From positions 86,156,311 to 86,220,310 of the forward strand of contig OY282560.1 in NCBI GenBank assembly GCA_958295665.1: a DNA stretch of 64,000 nt. The letters run 5' to 3'. The notes under the pieces are model-generated. The model did no database searches. It was not told the origin of the DNA and saw only the letters and a list, made by a program, of their open reading frames with translations. How positions within the stretch are numbered: position 1 is the first letter of the stretch; every line of letters starts with the position of its first letter. The translations under genes were made by a program, and so were the position numbers. Shown here in pieces: positions 45,840 to 57,854 of this stretch. The stretch comes from Tipula vernalis. Lineage: Eukaryota > Arthropoda > Insecta > Diptera > Tipulidae.

Positions 45840-46120
45840 GTTTTTAAGGTCAAGGCGAAGAATTGAAAAGCTTTTGGAGCCTTTACTGCAAGATGATCAG
45901 GTATAGTGTTGGGCATTGAGTTTTAGATTGAGTTGAGGGTTGAGTTGGAGACCGATCTGCGCGGGTTAGGGTTAAGTGAGTAGTTCAGTTGGTGATTTAT
46001 TTGAGGTTTGAATTAAGGCTTGAGTTACAGTTAGCTTGAATTGATTTGAGTTGAGATCACGTAAGCATTAAGTTTTTCAAATCATTTTGATTTGGGATTT
46101 GAGTTTGGGGTTGAGTTTGG
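45840..46120 (+). repeat. Dispersed repeat with GTTGAG-rich minisatellite, second + copy
   Basis: 'ggtcaaggcgaagaattgaaaag' followed by degenerate 'gagttgagggttgagttgg' units, homologous to 21810-22130. The terminal 'acatgtcaaattt' block is missing here. Confidence 0.6.
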
Positions 46121-46832
46121 GTTCGATAAAAATTGATAAGCAAATATTATGTTTCTTTCATTATGTGAAATTGTTTATTTGCTATACGATCGATTAATTT
46201 CCCCTAATTATTATATATGATCACGAGGTCCGAACACGTAGCTTCCTTCAACAGATTCCTCTTTAAATTCCTCTTCTTAAAAAACATTTTTTTAAAAGCA
46301 AGTTGAAGTTCTGTTGAAGTTACTTAGTTTGTTGTGAGCGCTTCAAATAAAATTTTTAAATCCGATGCAGGAAAGTTTTGTTAAATCATTACATACCCTC
46401 CTTGAGTTACGTCGTTGATATATTCTTGAAAATGCGACGTCAATCGACACGACGTAAAAAAAAGCGTAACTGAACATTTAGAGAACAGTAATACAGTATG
46501 CTAAATTAATGTTGAATAAGAAATATTGAGTGCTTGTATTACTTTTTCTAAAGGTAGAGCGATTTAGTTTAGGGAAGATTTAGTTAAGTTCCTGCGGGAA
46601 GGTAATAAAATCTTCTTAGCTCTGGTGGGAAAATATTCTCATCCGTTGTCTGTAAGCCCTCTTACGCGCTCCACGCATGATTTTCTAATTATTAAATTTT
46701 GCTGAAAATCGTTCGTTCTATCACTTCCCAGATAAGTGTTATTTCTGCTAGTTAATGTTAATTGTAATTAATACGAAACTGTAGTTTCAAATTCTATCAA
46801 AATTTCTAAATTTTTTTATTTTTTATTTTTAG

Positions 46833-47038
46833 AAAATTCTTTAAGACCGCCAAATTCTTTAACTACCACACCACAATCGGCTCATTCATCACCGGAACAA
46901 TTGCTTAGCCATATCATGGAAAGTGTAACCAGTTGTTCACCATTAGAGCAACAACTCAAAAATAGTCCAAAATTTTCGAGATTTCTCAGTTACAGTCCCA
47001 CTGATCACACATTATTGGAACCAAACTATGAAAATAAG
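46833..47038 (+). CDS. Host gene internal exon
   Basis: Bounded by a pyrimidine-rich acceptor (tttttatttttag, ending 46832) and a consensus donor (aag|gtaagttc at 47039). It is 206 bases long. With the single base carried over from the first coding exon it reads ENSLRPPNSLTTTPQSAHSS, then SPEQLLSHIMESVTSCSPLE and a further Ser/Pro-rich segment to ENK, with no stop. It ends in phase 0, giving 184 codons for the two exons together. The Ser/Pro/Gln content with a short helical stretch (LLSHIMESV) suits a regulatory protein. The family is not recognised and no later exon was found in the window. Confidence 0.68.
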
Positions 47039-47295
47039 GTAAGTTCTTTGTTTAATCCTATAATATATTCTCAATTATTCATTGTATATTAATTAACATA
47101 AACAAAAAGACATTTAACTTACATACATCGTTTATTACAACAATAGACTCGTACAAAAGTTGTAATCATCAGAAGATATTTTTTTGTGTCGTTGTTTTTG
47201 GGTCAAATACCTGTTGATATTGTTGCTGTACTTATATTGTACAACAAAAATATAAAAAATACCTTTGAATAGTTTGTTTTTATTATTCATATATA

Positions 47296-47380
47296 CAGGG
47301 TGTCGCGTTGGTACAGTATTTACCTTATTATCGGTTAAAATTTATAAATTATTGAGCCGCAGACACATCAGGACACCCTA
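47296..47380. mobile_element. Tiny MITE (85 bp) with TA flanks
   Basis: The ends CAGGGTGTC … GACACCCTA are inverted, with TA on both sides (47294-47295, 47381-47382). 'TACAGGGTGTC' is a familiar type of terminus in insect DNA transposons. The inverted ends are only about nine bases, so the call is tentative. Confidence 0.45.
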
Positions 47381-47382
47381 TA

Positions 47383-49259
47383 AAGATTTAATCAACTTTT
47401 TGTCTTTATAAAATACAAAGACCATCAATGCCATATTATTACTACTATACACACACGACACACTACACATCAATACAAACTATTTGTTGATTCTAAAAGA
47501 AATACAAAACGAAAGCTGGTTCTTGTTGGATCTGATTCGTGAGAAATTTTACATATTCGCATTTTTAATTCGAACTCATGGGTTAATAATTTAAATTCCA
47601 TCAATGATCGATCAAAATTTCTTACTCTCGATCATACATATTTTGTATGATGATAAATGATGGTTGATGGATGGATGAATCATTCTGTGTAAAACAACTG
47701 AGTGTGAGTGTGCACAAAAATTATATTAAATTGAAATTCATTGATTGGCACGCGGATGAAAGCAAAGAGTTTTTTGTTTTGGTTTGCGATTTCTCGAAAC
47801 GATCAATGAATATTATGAGAAATTCTAGATTATAAATTGTTATTATGAATGAAAGGTGTGTGAAAATTTAATAGAATTAATTAATTATTTAAAATGTGTT
47901 TGGTGTGGCTTACGAATAAGTTTCACTCCGAAAACAAAAAAATCTGAAAAGGCAAAGTATTAATTTAAGAAAGAAATTTGCCTGATATTTGGAAATTCCC
48001 AATTATATTTGTACTCGCTTATTAATTAATGGTGTATTAACTAAATTACATCATTGCATTTGTATTTAGGATATACTGTAATCGCGTCGTCAATCTGTTA
48101 TTTTGATGAATCACTTATTTAGTCGGATGAGTCAATAGCTAGGATGAAATTTCGTTTCTTGACTCATGGCGTAATCGTACTAGTAGTAAACGAGAATGTT
48201 TGCCTCTGCTTTATTTGTATCACAAACCAATGTGTAAATCTGGAAATTATGATGTAAGATTTTATCTAAGTGTACACTTAACGGTAATTATCAATCCACT
48301 AGCCACCATCGTATGAAGGGGCTATTTAAAACCAAGTCACACTTTTGTTGCACAATTAAAATTAAGTCTGAGGTCATGTTGTAAGATGACTCAAACATTA
48401 AAAATTGTTCCTATTAAATTTATTACTTTGCTCATTTAAATATATAAGTAAAATTTGAGGGTCTGTCTGTTTTTCGAGATAAAGGCCGATAGAAGCTATC
48501 TCAACTTTATTCCATCTCGATATAACTTCAATTTATCTTTGCCGCTTAGTACAGGGTGGATCATTTAAGTCGTTTGTTTTTTAGAGGGTACATAACTATA
48601 TTACATTGGATGAGCTTAAACTGGCCTATCAAGTTCAACTTTGTTTTTCTCTTTACAAACCATTCCTACCAACATCTTAGGAAATAAAAATTGGTTTTAG
48701 GCAAAAATTGATTGTTTATTACGTAATAGAAGAATTCGTTAAAAAAGTATAAGTCCTTCCAAGGTCATTTCAAGGTTATTAAAATTATTTAATTGTTTGC
48801 CCCCATGATTGGGATAAACCAGACAAAATTTCTTAGTATTTTTAAAGGAGTAGTACACTACAGGGTATTACGCTACTGTAGAGGGAGAACCACTTGACCA
48901 CATAAGTAACTGAAGAGTTGTGCCTTGCAGCCAAAAGTATTCCAAAAGAAAGTTATTTTATCTTGCGCTATATAACATTGTTTTGGGTCGCTTTTGGCTG
49001 CAATGCTTCAAGCTAAGTGATCTCCCTATACAGTACCATACTATTACCTGGAATGTATTAAGAAATTTGCGTACGCATTTAAATTTTTTTTCATCCTTTG
49101 TCTGTTTTTATTTTCAATCCACAACAAAAAAAAAAATTATGTATCCGAGCAACGCCGGTTGTTTCAGGTAGTTACTACTACTAACGTGACGGAAGATTTT
49201 TTTCTGTTAAGAAATAAGTGGGAATGAAGTTTTTTAGGCTGGTTTTCATTTTGAACATG
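47383..49259. other. Intronic or intergenic DNA without supported genes
   Basis: AT-rich. Words such as 'tacagggtgg' (48552) hint at further transposon relics. An 83-residue frame at 48920-49171 has no motif. No splice-bounded exon was recognised. Confidence 0.4.
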
Positions 49260-49289
49260 GATTAATTTGCGACTCTTCCAATAGGAGTT

Positions 49290-52200
49290 TTAAAGTTGCC
49301 GGGATGAGATGTTCGGATGTTCCCCTTTCCAGGTTGCAAAATCTACAACGGTCTGTAGGGGACTTTCCCATTTTCTCCAATGTCCATTAAAAGGGCCATG
49401 TCCTGTTAAGTACCAGGTGAGGGATTTTAGAGATTGTCTATCCATTTTGACTGCCTGATCTAAACGTCTAATATCATAGCTTAATAGTTTTTCGGTCTGT
49501 CTCATCCCAATGGAGGACTCCCAGAATATTTTCGTATGTTTTTGTTCCCAATTCCTTATGCCATTTGCCAGATGGCTCTTGGAGTAACCAATACTAGGCT
49601 CGGGGCCAAGGGTACTCCGCTGCCTCTTTTGCACAGCGGTCTGCCGCCTTGTTTCCCTGTATATCGGAATGGCCGGGGGACCATAAAAGGGTTACTTTGT
49701 TCTCCCTGCTGAGTTCTAGAAGGTTGCAAGAGCAGCTCCAGATTATTTTGGAATAGAAGACAGAAGCTCCTAAGGCAAAAAATGCCGCCTGGCTGTCCGA
49801 GATTACGTAAATCTCGGTTTTTCTATATTTTTTGTGAGACATCGAAGCACATGTACCTCGATTGCATAAATCTCTGCTTGGAAAGCTGTGAGGGTTTTAC
49901 CTAATGGAATACAGAGTTCGAGACTCGGCCCGATTATACCCGCACCAGTGCCTACCCCTGATTTTGAACCGTCAGTGTACGATATGGAGGCGTGACGGAG
50001 TAAGGAGGAGATGATACTTCCCGCTTGTTCCCTGTCGGGTATTTCAATCGTGAAATTCCTCCAGCAGTCAATAGTTTTAACCATCACGTCTGATAGTTCT
50101 CCAGGATGCTATTATGTCCTGGTATAATATGAGATTTAGATTGACTGCCCTTGAACCAGCTACTCTTTTAAGGTGCAAATGTAGTGGTGAAAGCCCCAAT
50201 AGCTTCTCAAGAGCAGGTGTAGGGCAGGTTTTCATTGCTTCCGTTACACTCAAACAAGCTAGCCTTAAGATCCTATCCAATATTGAGCAGGCACCACTTT
50301 GCTCTGTCTTAGGCCACCACAGAAACGCCGCATAAGAGATTATTGGTCTTACGATGGTTGAGTATAACCAGAATGCCATTTGGGGATTTAGACCCCACGT
50401 TTTGCCAATCATTCTTTGGCAGGTTAAATGCGCCCTATTTGCCTTGTTTCTGATATATTTTAAAAACGGGTGCCATGTCAGTTTTTGATCAAGTATCACT
50501 TCCAGGTACTTAACCTCCGTCGCCATTTGGAGAATCTCCCCATTTAGAGGTAGAGGTGGGAGAATTGTTTTCCTCCGATTTGTAAAGAAAGTATAAATAA
50601 TTTTGCTGGGGGTTTCGGTTTACTCTAAGGCCCGTCTCAATACACCAGTCGCTTACCAATCGAGGGCATATTGCATACGTTCCGCTATTGTACTCTCGAA
50701 TTTCCCACTGACCATTAAGACTAGATCGTCCGCATAGGTGATATTCGAGAAGTGAGAGTTTTTTAATCTTGTAAGTAGTCCATCCATCACGAGTAGCCAC
50801 AAAAGGGGTGAGAGAACTCCCCTCTGGGGACAACCCCTGGTAGCCGCAATCGTGATGGTTTTATCACCAAAGGAAGCCGTTCTCCTCCTGTTTCTAAGCA
50901 TATTGATTATCCACCCTATGGTTGAGGAGTCTATTCCCCTTGTACGAGCTTGTTCTTGAATCATTTCGAACTTGGCATTGTCAAAGGCCCCTTGAATATC
51001 GATGAAGGAGCATAACAAAACCTCTTTATTCCGAAGTGTATCTTCGATATTTGTTGTCAGCTCGTGAGGCGCTGTTTCTGTCGATCTCCCAGCCTGATAT
51101 GCATGTTGGCTGGGGTCTAGAGGATGCCTTAGGAGGACATTGGATCTAATATGTATGCCCAGTATCTTCTCCATGGTTTTCAGAATAAAAGATTTGAGGC
51201 TAATGGGTTTATAATGCCTGATATCCTCTGCGGATCTTCTTCCTGCTTTCGAGATAAAAATCACCCGCACCTCCCTCCAGCTTCTTGGAACATATTGTAA
51301 GCTGTAGCTGGCTCTAAAGAGTCTAATCAAATAAGGCAACAGTATTTATAGGCATTGCTGTAAAAATGCAGGATATATAGAATCCCCTCGCGGCGATTTA
51401 AAGAGACCAAAGGAATTGACGGCCCATCTTATTTTTCCGGGAGTGAAGATATCTCTTGAGAACCTGTGGGCTTCCCTTGGAATCAGGTAGGGATGCTCGC
51501 TGTTTACATCGAGGTATTCCCTGCCTCCAAGGACAGTACACTCTGGGAAATAGCCTTTTACCAGGCATTCGAGAGTTTCCTCTCTGGATGTAGTTGTCTC
51601 TCCATTCGGTTACCTTACAGATCCCAACGGATTTCTATGGTCCAAGGAGAGTGCCTTCTGGAGTCGACAAGCCGCAGGCAGCCTATCTATTTTTCACAGA
51701 AGTCTCTCCAGCTCGACCTCTTGCTTTTCCTAAGAGCGACGTTATACTGGGTAAGAGTCATTCGATAGGTTGTCCAATCGTTGGTCCTCTTAGCCTTGTT
51801 GAAAAGTTTACGAACCTCTCGTCTCTTGGTTTCCAGGGTGTGGTTCCACCAAGGAACGTCCCTTGTTCCCCTAATACGAACCATGGGTGAGCTTGAGTGG
51901 TAGGAATCAATAATTGCCTCGGTAACATTGCTTGAAACTCTATCGAGATCCTCAATTGAATTGATGTTGGTCTGTAGACCAGTTACGTTATCCTAAAGTC
52001 TTTCATTATAGACTGGCCAATTAGTACGGTATGTTTTGGTATTCTTACTACCGATTCTTGTTTTGAAGGGGTTTTAATATCAAACCTGATATACATGTGA
52101 TCCGAGAAGGATGCTTTCTTTGACACATGCCAGTCCAGAATTGTACCAGAGGTACCCATGTCAAACAGAGATATAGCACCTCCTTCCTGACTGCATTCAC

Positions 52201-52510
52201 AAAAGTCGCATCGTTCCCTTTGTTATTAATAATTATATTTATTGTTAAAAAAATTCAAAAAGTTGCTCACCTCTGATGTTGGTGTCACTACTTCCCCAGA
52301 CTATGTGGTGTGAATTTGCATCGCAACCGATGATGAATTTTTCGTGATGAGTCGTGCAGTAATTATTGAATCTCTGTACCGGTTCTGGAGGTGGGTCGTC
52401 TTCGTCCCCGGGAAAATATACCGAAGCACAGTTGAGTGCGCTTCGGCCTCCTTTGTGTAAAAGCGTCTCTATCGAGATCGCTGTTATGTCCCTGGAAATA
52501 AATTCACTAG
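49290..52510 (-). pseudogene. LOA-like ORF2 (EEP-RT-RNase H)
   Basis: Decayed ORF2. Pieces in order: endonuclease with KFIIGCDANSHHIVWGSSD (about 52310), a linker with VPWWNHTLETKRREVRKLF (about 51850), RT with RHYKPISLKSFILKTMEKIL (about 51200), FIDIQGAFDNAKF (about 51000), RGVLSPLLWLL (about 50810) and the active site TYADDLVLM (about 50730). Then come WHPFLKYIRNKANRAHLTCQ (about 50440), RNase H with SYTDGSKSGVGTGAG (about 49970), ISDSQAAFFAL and LLWSPGHSDIQGNKAAD (about 49680), and a tail with WYLTGHGPFNGH (about 49400). Frame changes occur between most blocks. The RT active-site residues themselves are intact. Confidence 0.87.
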
Positions 52511-52517
52511 AAATTGC

Positions 52518-53343
52518 TTACATTTCGTGGCTTTTCCCCTTCTTGCTCTGGCTCGGTCTTGGCCTTGTCACACCTGATGTGCTAGGTCTATTCGTCCTGC
52601 CATGCTCAGAGGCAGCTCTGGCGCGTTCCACGTCTTTTGCCACCGCCATCTTTGGTGGTTCCGGTCTCCTCCGCACGACCGCTCTTGTGGTACATCCATC
52701 CCCTGCTCTCTCCTTCTTGGGGCGAAAGTGTAGGGCACCGAACATCCAATTTACTCTATAATTGGAGCTTTAATGATTTCCGTCGTTTTGTGGGAACCGA
52801 CATCGTTACCTGGAGGAGGTCGCCCTCCCGCTCCTTCCTCGCCACAACCTTCCAGTCTGCTCCTCTCAACTCTTTGTTCTGAATCGCCAACCGGCGAAGT
52901 ATCTTCTCATTTGTCTCCTTACCACAGGGTGGCAAGTATACGAAAAAGGTTTTGGGGCGGGGAAGCTCGTCCTCCCTGACCACTTTGATCATTGCCACCT
53001 CCCATAGCTTTAGTTTAGGTATGACTGCTGTAAGCCACTCCACCGTGTCCTCGTCCGCATAGTTAACTGTGAGCCATCCGTTCCTTGTACGGCAGCCTAG
53101 AAAGTTGGGGCTGACTCCGTCTACCGGCAGATCTGCCATTGTTTCCATAATGGCATCCTGGATTTCCAAGATCTGGGTAATACCCAGCTTGACATCTGGG
53201 GCACCTTCCGCTCCCTTTGGTGAGGGGCTGGACCTCTTCTCCCGTTTTTGTGCTAGACCCTTAGGGGTAGATCCGTCTGGCCGGCTCCGCTTGTTCGTTA
53301 CATTTGGATCTCTGTCCTTTATCTTCATTCGGCACTGCTCCAC
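52518..53343 (-). pseudogene. LOA-like ORF1 (DUF4780-like)
   Basis: Gag-like ORF1 protein. The frame 53343-52756 encodes a basic, Ser/Pro/Lys-rich start followed by a folded region with NGWLTVNYADEDTVEWL, LWEVAMIKVVREDELPRP and LAIQNKELRGADWKV, the hallmark spacing of DUF4780 domains. It continues after a frame change at about 52750 into a basic Arg/Lys-rich tail (52745-52518) with PRPSQSKKGK. No CCHC knuckle was seen. The tail may be part of ORF1 or the junction with ORF2. Confidence 0.75.
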
Positions 53344-53351
53344 GGCGACTG

Positions 53352-54975
53352 ATCATTTGTAGTAAATGATGAACCAAAAATATCTGTAATAAGATCATCG
53401 GAAATATAATCTGAAGATATTGGAATAGAGTATTGTGATTTTTTAGTGTGTGAGGTATCAAAATTCTTCCCATCACCAACGTTCAAAAGCCAACTGCTAA
53501 AATGTGGATCACTTATTGCTCTATGTTTGACCTTAAGCTTAATACTTTAAAGTGATGCCACAAATGGGACTTTTTAATAGTTGCATTTATAATTGACGCA
53601 CGATTTCCTCTTCTAACAACAGGTAACACTTGCGCCGAAAATCTCCTCCTAAGACCATTACCTTTCAACCAAATGGTAAATCATTTTTCATTAAATCGCG
53701 AAATATTAAGTCCACAATTTCAAGTGCTATGCCTGAAGCCATTCATCCCAAAGCTGGGAGCTTCATCCCAAATTACGTAATCAACAGATACTAAAAAATC
53801 ACGTTTTTTGCGAGTAAGTTGTGGAAATTTCACGGCATCCATATTGAGAGGCAATGAAAACGCAGAGTGACATGTCATTCCTTTGGGTAAAAGAGTTGCT
53901 GCTATTCCTGTCCATGCAACACATAATACATTTTTATTTTCTGCATCGATTTTTTGAATTAACGCTCGATATAAAAATGTTTTTCCACTTCCACCAGGTT
54001 CATCTAAATAAAAACACTTTTGAGAAATTCGATTATGTAAGGATATCATTGATGCTGCGACATTCTGATCATTGTTGAGTAATACCCACAGATTAGGTTC
54101 AGTTGTTGTTATAATAGGCTCAAAATTTATGTTTTGATTTAAGATTTCTGTTGCATTAGGAGCCAGAAGCCAAAGCTTCATTTGCAGTCATACCTTGATT
54201 AATAAAGTCTTCCAGAAGATTGTTCTTAAAATCATTAAAAAATTAAATAGGATCTGATAGATTGCAATAATACAGTATAGTAACGAATAATGCTCGCAAC
54301 AAGTTTGGCAACATATGAGTGTTAGCTTCTGATAAGGAATTATGCCACTCAACGCTATCATTAATTAGGCCTCTTGCCTTAGCAGCTTCTTTAAACGTTG
54401 GAAATACACAATTATTAAAAGTTTTTAAAGTATCGAAAGATGTAGCCTCAGAGCCCTTCAGTTTAAGAAGTAGTACCCGTAAATGATACAACTCATCATT
54501 TTTTGGAGAAACTGAAATGATTCTACCGATAGCTTTCTCCCCAAAGTGTGAATTTGAAGAGCGTTTTTGCCATTTATTGTTTTTATATACATAATGCATC
54601 GGAATATCCTGATACAATATGTTATGAGCGAAAAGGTCTGTAGAATTTAATTCAAAATATGCGGTTAAAGTTGTGACCCTGAAAGACTCTCTTCTTAAAG
54701 CATTTTCAATATTATCTTCGGTGAAAATTATTGATTGATCATCTTGTAAATGAACAGATAGTGTAACAACATTATGTGATTGGCCATAAATTGGAAGCTC
54801 CTGGATATGCCAAGCAGCTTCCTGCGAACTAATATATCGACAATTCAAGTATTGATTTATTTCATCATAATCTATAACATTGCTTGTATTGTTAGCAGAA
54901 TCAACCGCAACTACAATTTTTGCGCAGTCTTGACCCTTTGTTATGTATTTGTGTAAATACTACTCATCCCGTTGC
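53352..54975 (-). pseudogene. Helitron RepHel fragment
   Basis: Part of the rolling-circle transposon protein, from the Rep-helicase linker into a PIF1-type helicase. Minus-strand order: YLHKYITKGQDCAKIVV (about 54930), CRYISSQEAAWHIQELPIYG (about 54820), a long linker to 54243, then Walker A DEPGGSGKTFLYRAL (about 53990), Walker B VIWDEAPSFGMN (about 53760), GDFR-type motif III in a shifted frame (about 53640), and further helicase sequence to 53352. Stops and frameshifts occur at about 54950, 54240, 53720 and 53640. The Rep nuclease domain and both transposon ends are missing. Confidence 0.87.
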
Positions 54976-54986
54976 AACGTAAAATC

Positions 54987-55544
54987 AATAAGATTCCTTC
55001 GGCTTTTTATAGGCGAAATATATTAACAATAATAGCATTCACAACATTTTTCGATTGGTTAATCAGAAAAAATTTTGAATGCCATTATTAAAATTTTTAA
55101 TCCTATTGATTTAATACACAGACAAACTTTTCTTTCTCTTAATTATTTGTGTGGGCATAAAGCACGCAGAAATGAGGGTTTTCCTTGAGTTTTTTTGATT
55201 TAGTTAATATAATTCGCTAAATCAGTACGTTCGTACTTGACACTATCTGTGTTAAGTAGGAATTCTATTTTTGTAGTTTGGTCGTAGCTACCTGATATGA
55301 GTAGATCAACTTTTTCAGTAAGACACCAAATTACCTCAAGGAAGTTCTCATTTTTTGTTCAGGGTTATACGCTCCATATAACTCTTGGGGTAAAGTACGG
55401 GCGGGATTGATATTTCTAGTTTTTTGGTAGATATATTATAAATAATTGGGCCCTTCATTTTCTTCTGATTAACCAATCGAAAAATGTTGTGAATATCATT
55501 ATTGTTAATATATTTCGTCTATAAAAAGCCGAAAGAATCTTATT
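54987..55544. mobile_element. 558-bp MITE with 82-bp inverted repeats
   Basis: Left arm 54987-55068 and right arm 55463-55544 are inverted copies with about 94% identity (AATAAGATTC(C/T)TTCGGCTTT … GATTGGTTAATCAGAA). Short AT-rich words flanking the element ('atttaatacacagacaaac') also occur inside it at about 55110. It has no coding capacity. It lies at the point where the Helitron reading ends. Confidence 0.75.
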
Positions 55545-57179
55545 CATTTAATACACAGACAAACTTATCTTCCTCTTAAGTAAAATTTTCAGGATGAAAC
55601 ACATCATTTCTCAAGTCTACCGCCACGAAAATTTTACAGGTACTTTTTAAAGTTTACAAAAAATAATTTTATGGAAAGTTCTCCGATCTTTTCAGTTTGC
55701 TCTGTTGAAACAGAACAGAAGTACCAATACTACCTTTACGACTTCCTAAAGAAACCAAACAATAAATCTGCCGATATGATACAACTAAGCTGCACAGATG
55801 TTACGACTTATGGCTTCAAAAAACAACTTTTCAACTCATCATGGTTAGGATTATCTCGCGCCTTTAATCCAAGACCATCAAAATACCACAAACATCTATG
55901 CCTGTTAACAGATTCATTTCGGTGATTATGCGGCAATTATATTTCTCGAACTAAAACTGTTATATTCTTCAAGACTCAAGTTTTAAATTTGATATCTAAA
56001 ATGAATAAACTAAATGGGTTGCATTCTTCAAGACCTTTACAACGACATACGGCATGGGTATATTCAGCAGAAAATTTAGATTTTCACCTCACCATGGTGA
56101 ATATTTATAGAAATGGTGAAAAATTTATAAAATTGTTGCGTCCTCGATCAAGACGTTGTCGTGCAGTATGATGGGATGATCGTCCTGTTATACAAATTTT
56201 TTTTCAATTGGAGTTATCACCTTCAGCAGTTTTATTCGGCTATGGGTTGCAGCACTGGTGCGAGGTTGTAAGGCGCCCATTTGAAAAAAAAACAAAATCT
56301 GAAGAAAAATAGTTTAGCGACCACCTAGTAGTAGATATTCCTTCACAACAGATCATGAGGAGGATTGGCATAATAAGAAGATAAAAAATCATTACAGCCA
56401 TAATAACCATACAACCATTTAAACAATCATAAATTAGATTAAATCGTTATCTGACATCATTGGATTAAGGAATAATTTTTCTTTTAAATTCTTGTTCAGT
56501 CGATATTAAGTTAAACCGACAATTACAATTGAAACCAGAATATTACAATTATTGAAATCAAAGTCTATATTAATGAAAAAACGAAGTTGCCCAGTATTAA
56601 TCTCAAAAAACCAACCTTTTCCATCAAGAGGTCTGAGGTGCATTCAATTTTTGGGCTAAGAATCAAAGCTAAAATAAATAGATTCATTCATTTTGATATC
56701 AATTGTGAAGACATCACAAACATTTTACTAAGCAGATTTCTCACGTACCGAAAACCGTTTCTATATGTTAACATGAAAGTTTTACTCGCAGCTCGGAAAG
56801 CCGAATACTAAAAGTTACCGCTAAAGATGTACGTTTAGAAAGCACCCGATGAATTATTAGCACTAATGCTTGGCCAAACTTTGATATTTAAGGAAACATT
56901 ATGCTTATTATAAGGAATATGTGCTGTAGTTTTAGTGTGCGACTATACACAAGTAACTACGTCGCCTGGATTTAACGTCGCCCCTAGGCTAATTGAGAAT
57001 TTGTCGCCCTCCTCTTATTTAGATTTTATTACGCACACATCTTTATTTGCCCTGCTAGCAAAAGTTAAAATTAAATTAAAAACGATGGATACGAGGGTAG
57101 AGTGAAAACTCAGCTAATAATAAATTTATTTAAATATCCAGATGTTCCAATTTTTTTGAGCCATCAAAAAATACGATTT
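55545..57179. other. Region with unexplained short open frames
   Basis: Three + strand frames (55671-55925, 55989-56171, 56587-56811) show no motif that I recognise and have no splice or neighbour support. They may be fragments of transposon genes. I see nothing else. Confidence 0.35.
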
Positions 57180-57650
57180 GTTGAACTCTGCAAATTAGGC
57201 CTTTTTTGATGTGAACCGTTCTCAGCCTATCTAGCCATTTTTTTCATGTTTGGAAACAGGAAGAAGTCATAAGGAGCCATTATGTATGAGGCAACAATTG
57301 TAGCATAATTCCGGGCCGGTGTATTACCATTATGGAAGAGGACTGTACATGCAAAAAGTTTTCTGGGATAGAGAGATGAGATGTTTATCATTTTAACAAT
57401 TTCTCTAACCTTCACTCGGCGATCGGGCAACACAATATCTTGGATTTAACCATTTCCTCAGTAGTGACTTACTCAGTAGTTACTGATACTTGTCGACCCA
57501 ATCGAAATTCAGTAAACCACTTATGAACCAAGAAATGTGAAGGAGCAGAGCAGAAATAATACTCTTACCTCTGGATGAAAATATTGCGGGACTACTATCA
57601 TTTTGAGATTAAAACTCCATCTCTTAGAAAGTAGCTGACTTTTACTCATC
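57180..57650 (-). pseudogene. Internally deleted mariner transposase
   Basis: Minus-strand fragments of a mariner-type transposase: KWFTEFRLGRQVS (about 57520) and DRRVKVREIVKMINIS (about 57410) from the N-terminal helix-turn-helix region. These are followed almost directly by ARNYATIVASY and PYDFFLFPNMKKM (about 57250), the end of the catalytic domain. The middle of the catalytic domain is deleted, so it is inactive. Confidence 0.75.
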
Positions 57651-57854
57651 TTAGATAGGTTCACACAATTGACCAAATCTGAAAAATGTAAGGAAATCAG
57701 ACCTGTCGAAATGTAAAATAAAGCCTCCTACCTACCTACCAGTAACCAGTAACACAGTCCGATCGTCAATTATTAATTACATTTTCCTCTCTTATATAGC
57801 CGCAGTATTTGATTTTTGCTCTGGAATTTCTCACTTAAGATGGTATACTAACTA

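Larger units (their letters stand above)
7329..46832 (+). other. Large (~39.5 kb) intron of the host gene
   Basis: Bounded by the donor gtaaga at 7329 and an acceptor ending 'tttttatttttag' at 46832, with matching phase. It contains most of the mobile elements listed here. Regions not covered by another entry (7370-7740, 7920-8060, 25800-26380, 36490-37090, 45420-45840, 46120-46830) hold AT-rich DNA in which I see nothing specific. Confidence 0.6.
49260..53352 (-). mobile_element. LOA-like LINE with RNase H, broken
   Basis: A minus-strand non-LTR retrotransposon of about 4.1 kb. From its 5' end: ORF1 with a DUF4780-like domain, then an ORF2 with endonuclease, RT, RNase H and a C-terminal Cys/His-like segment. 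RNase H after RT plus this ORF1 type fits the LOA group. Its 5' end abuts the Helitron reading at about 53352, indicating insertion into that Helitron. Confidence 0.82.

Noticed and set aside
6983..47038. Naming the host gene
   Set aside because: The Ser/Pro/Asn-rich sequence did not match any family I can recall reliably, so no symbol is given.
48920..49171. An 83-residue frame as a small gene
   Set aside because: It has no motif, no splice signals and no repeat partner, and its composition looks random.
52366..53362. Plus-strand open frames opposite the LOA-like ORF1 and endonuclease
   Set aside because: They are antisense shadows of the GC-richer LINE coding region and have no motifs.
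55671..56811. Three short + strand frames as one spliced gene
   Set aside because: I could not find consistent splice sites or any recognisable domain. They are left as unexplained.
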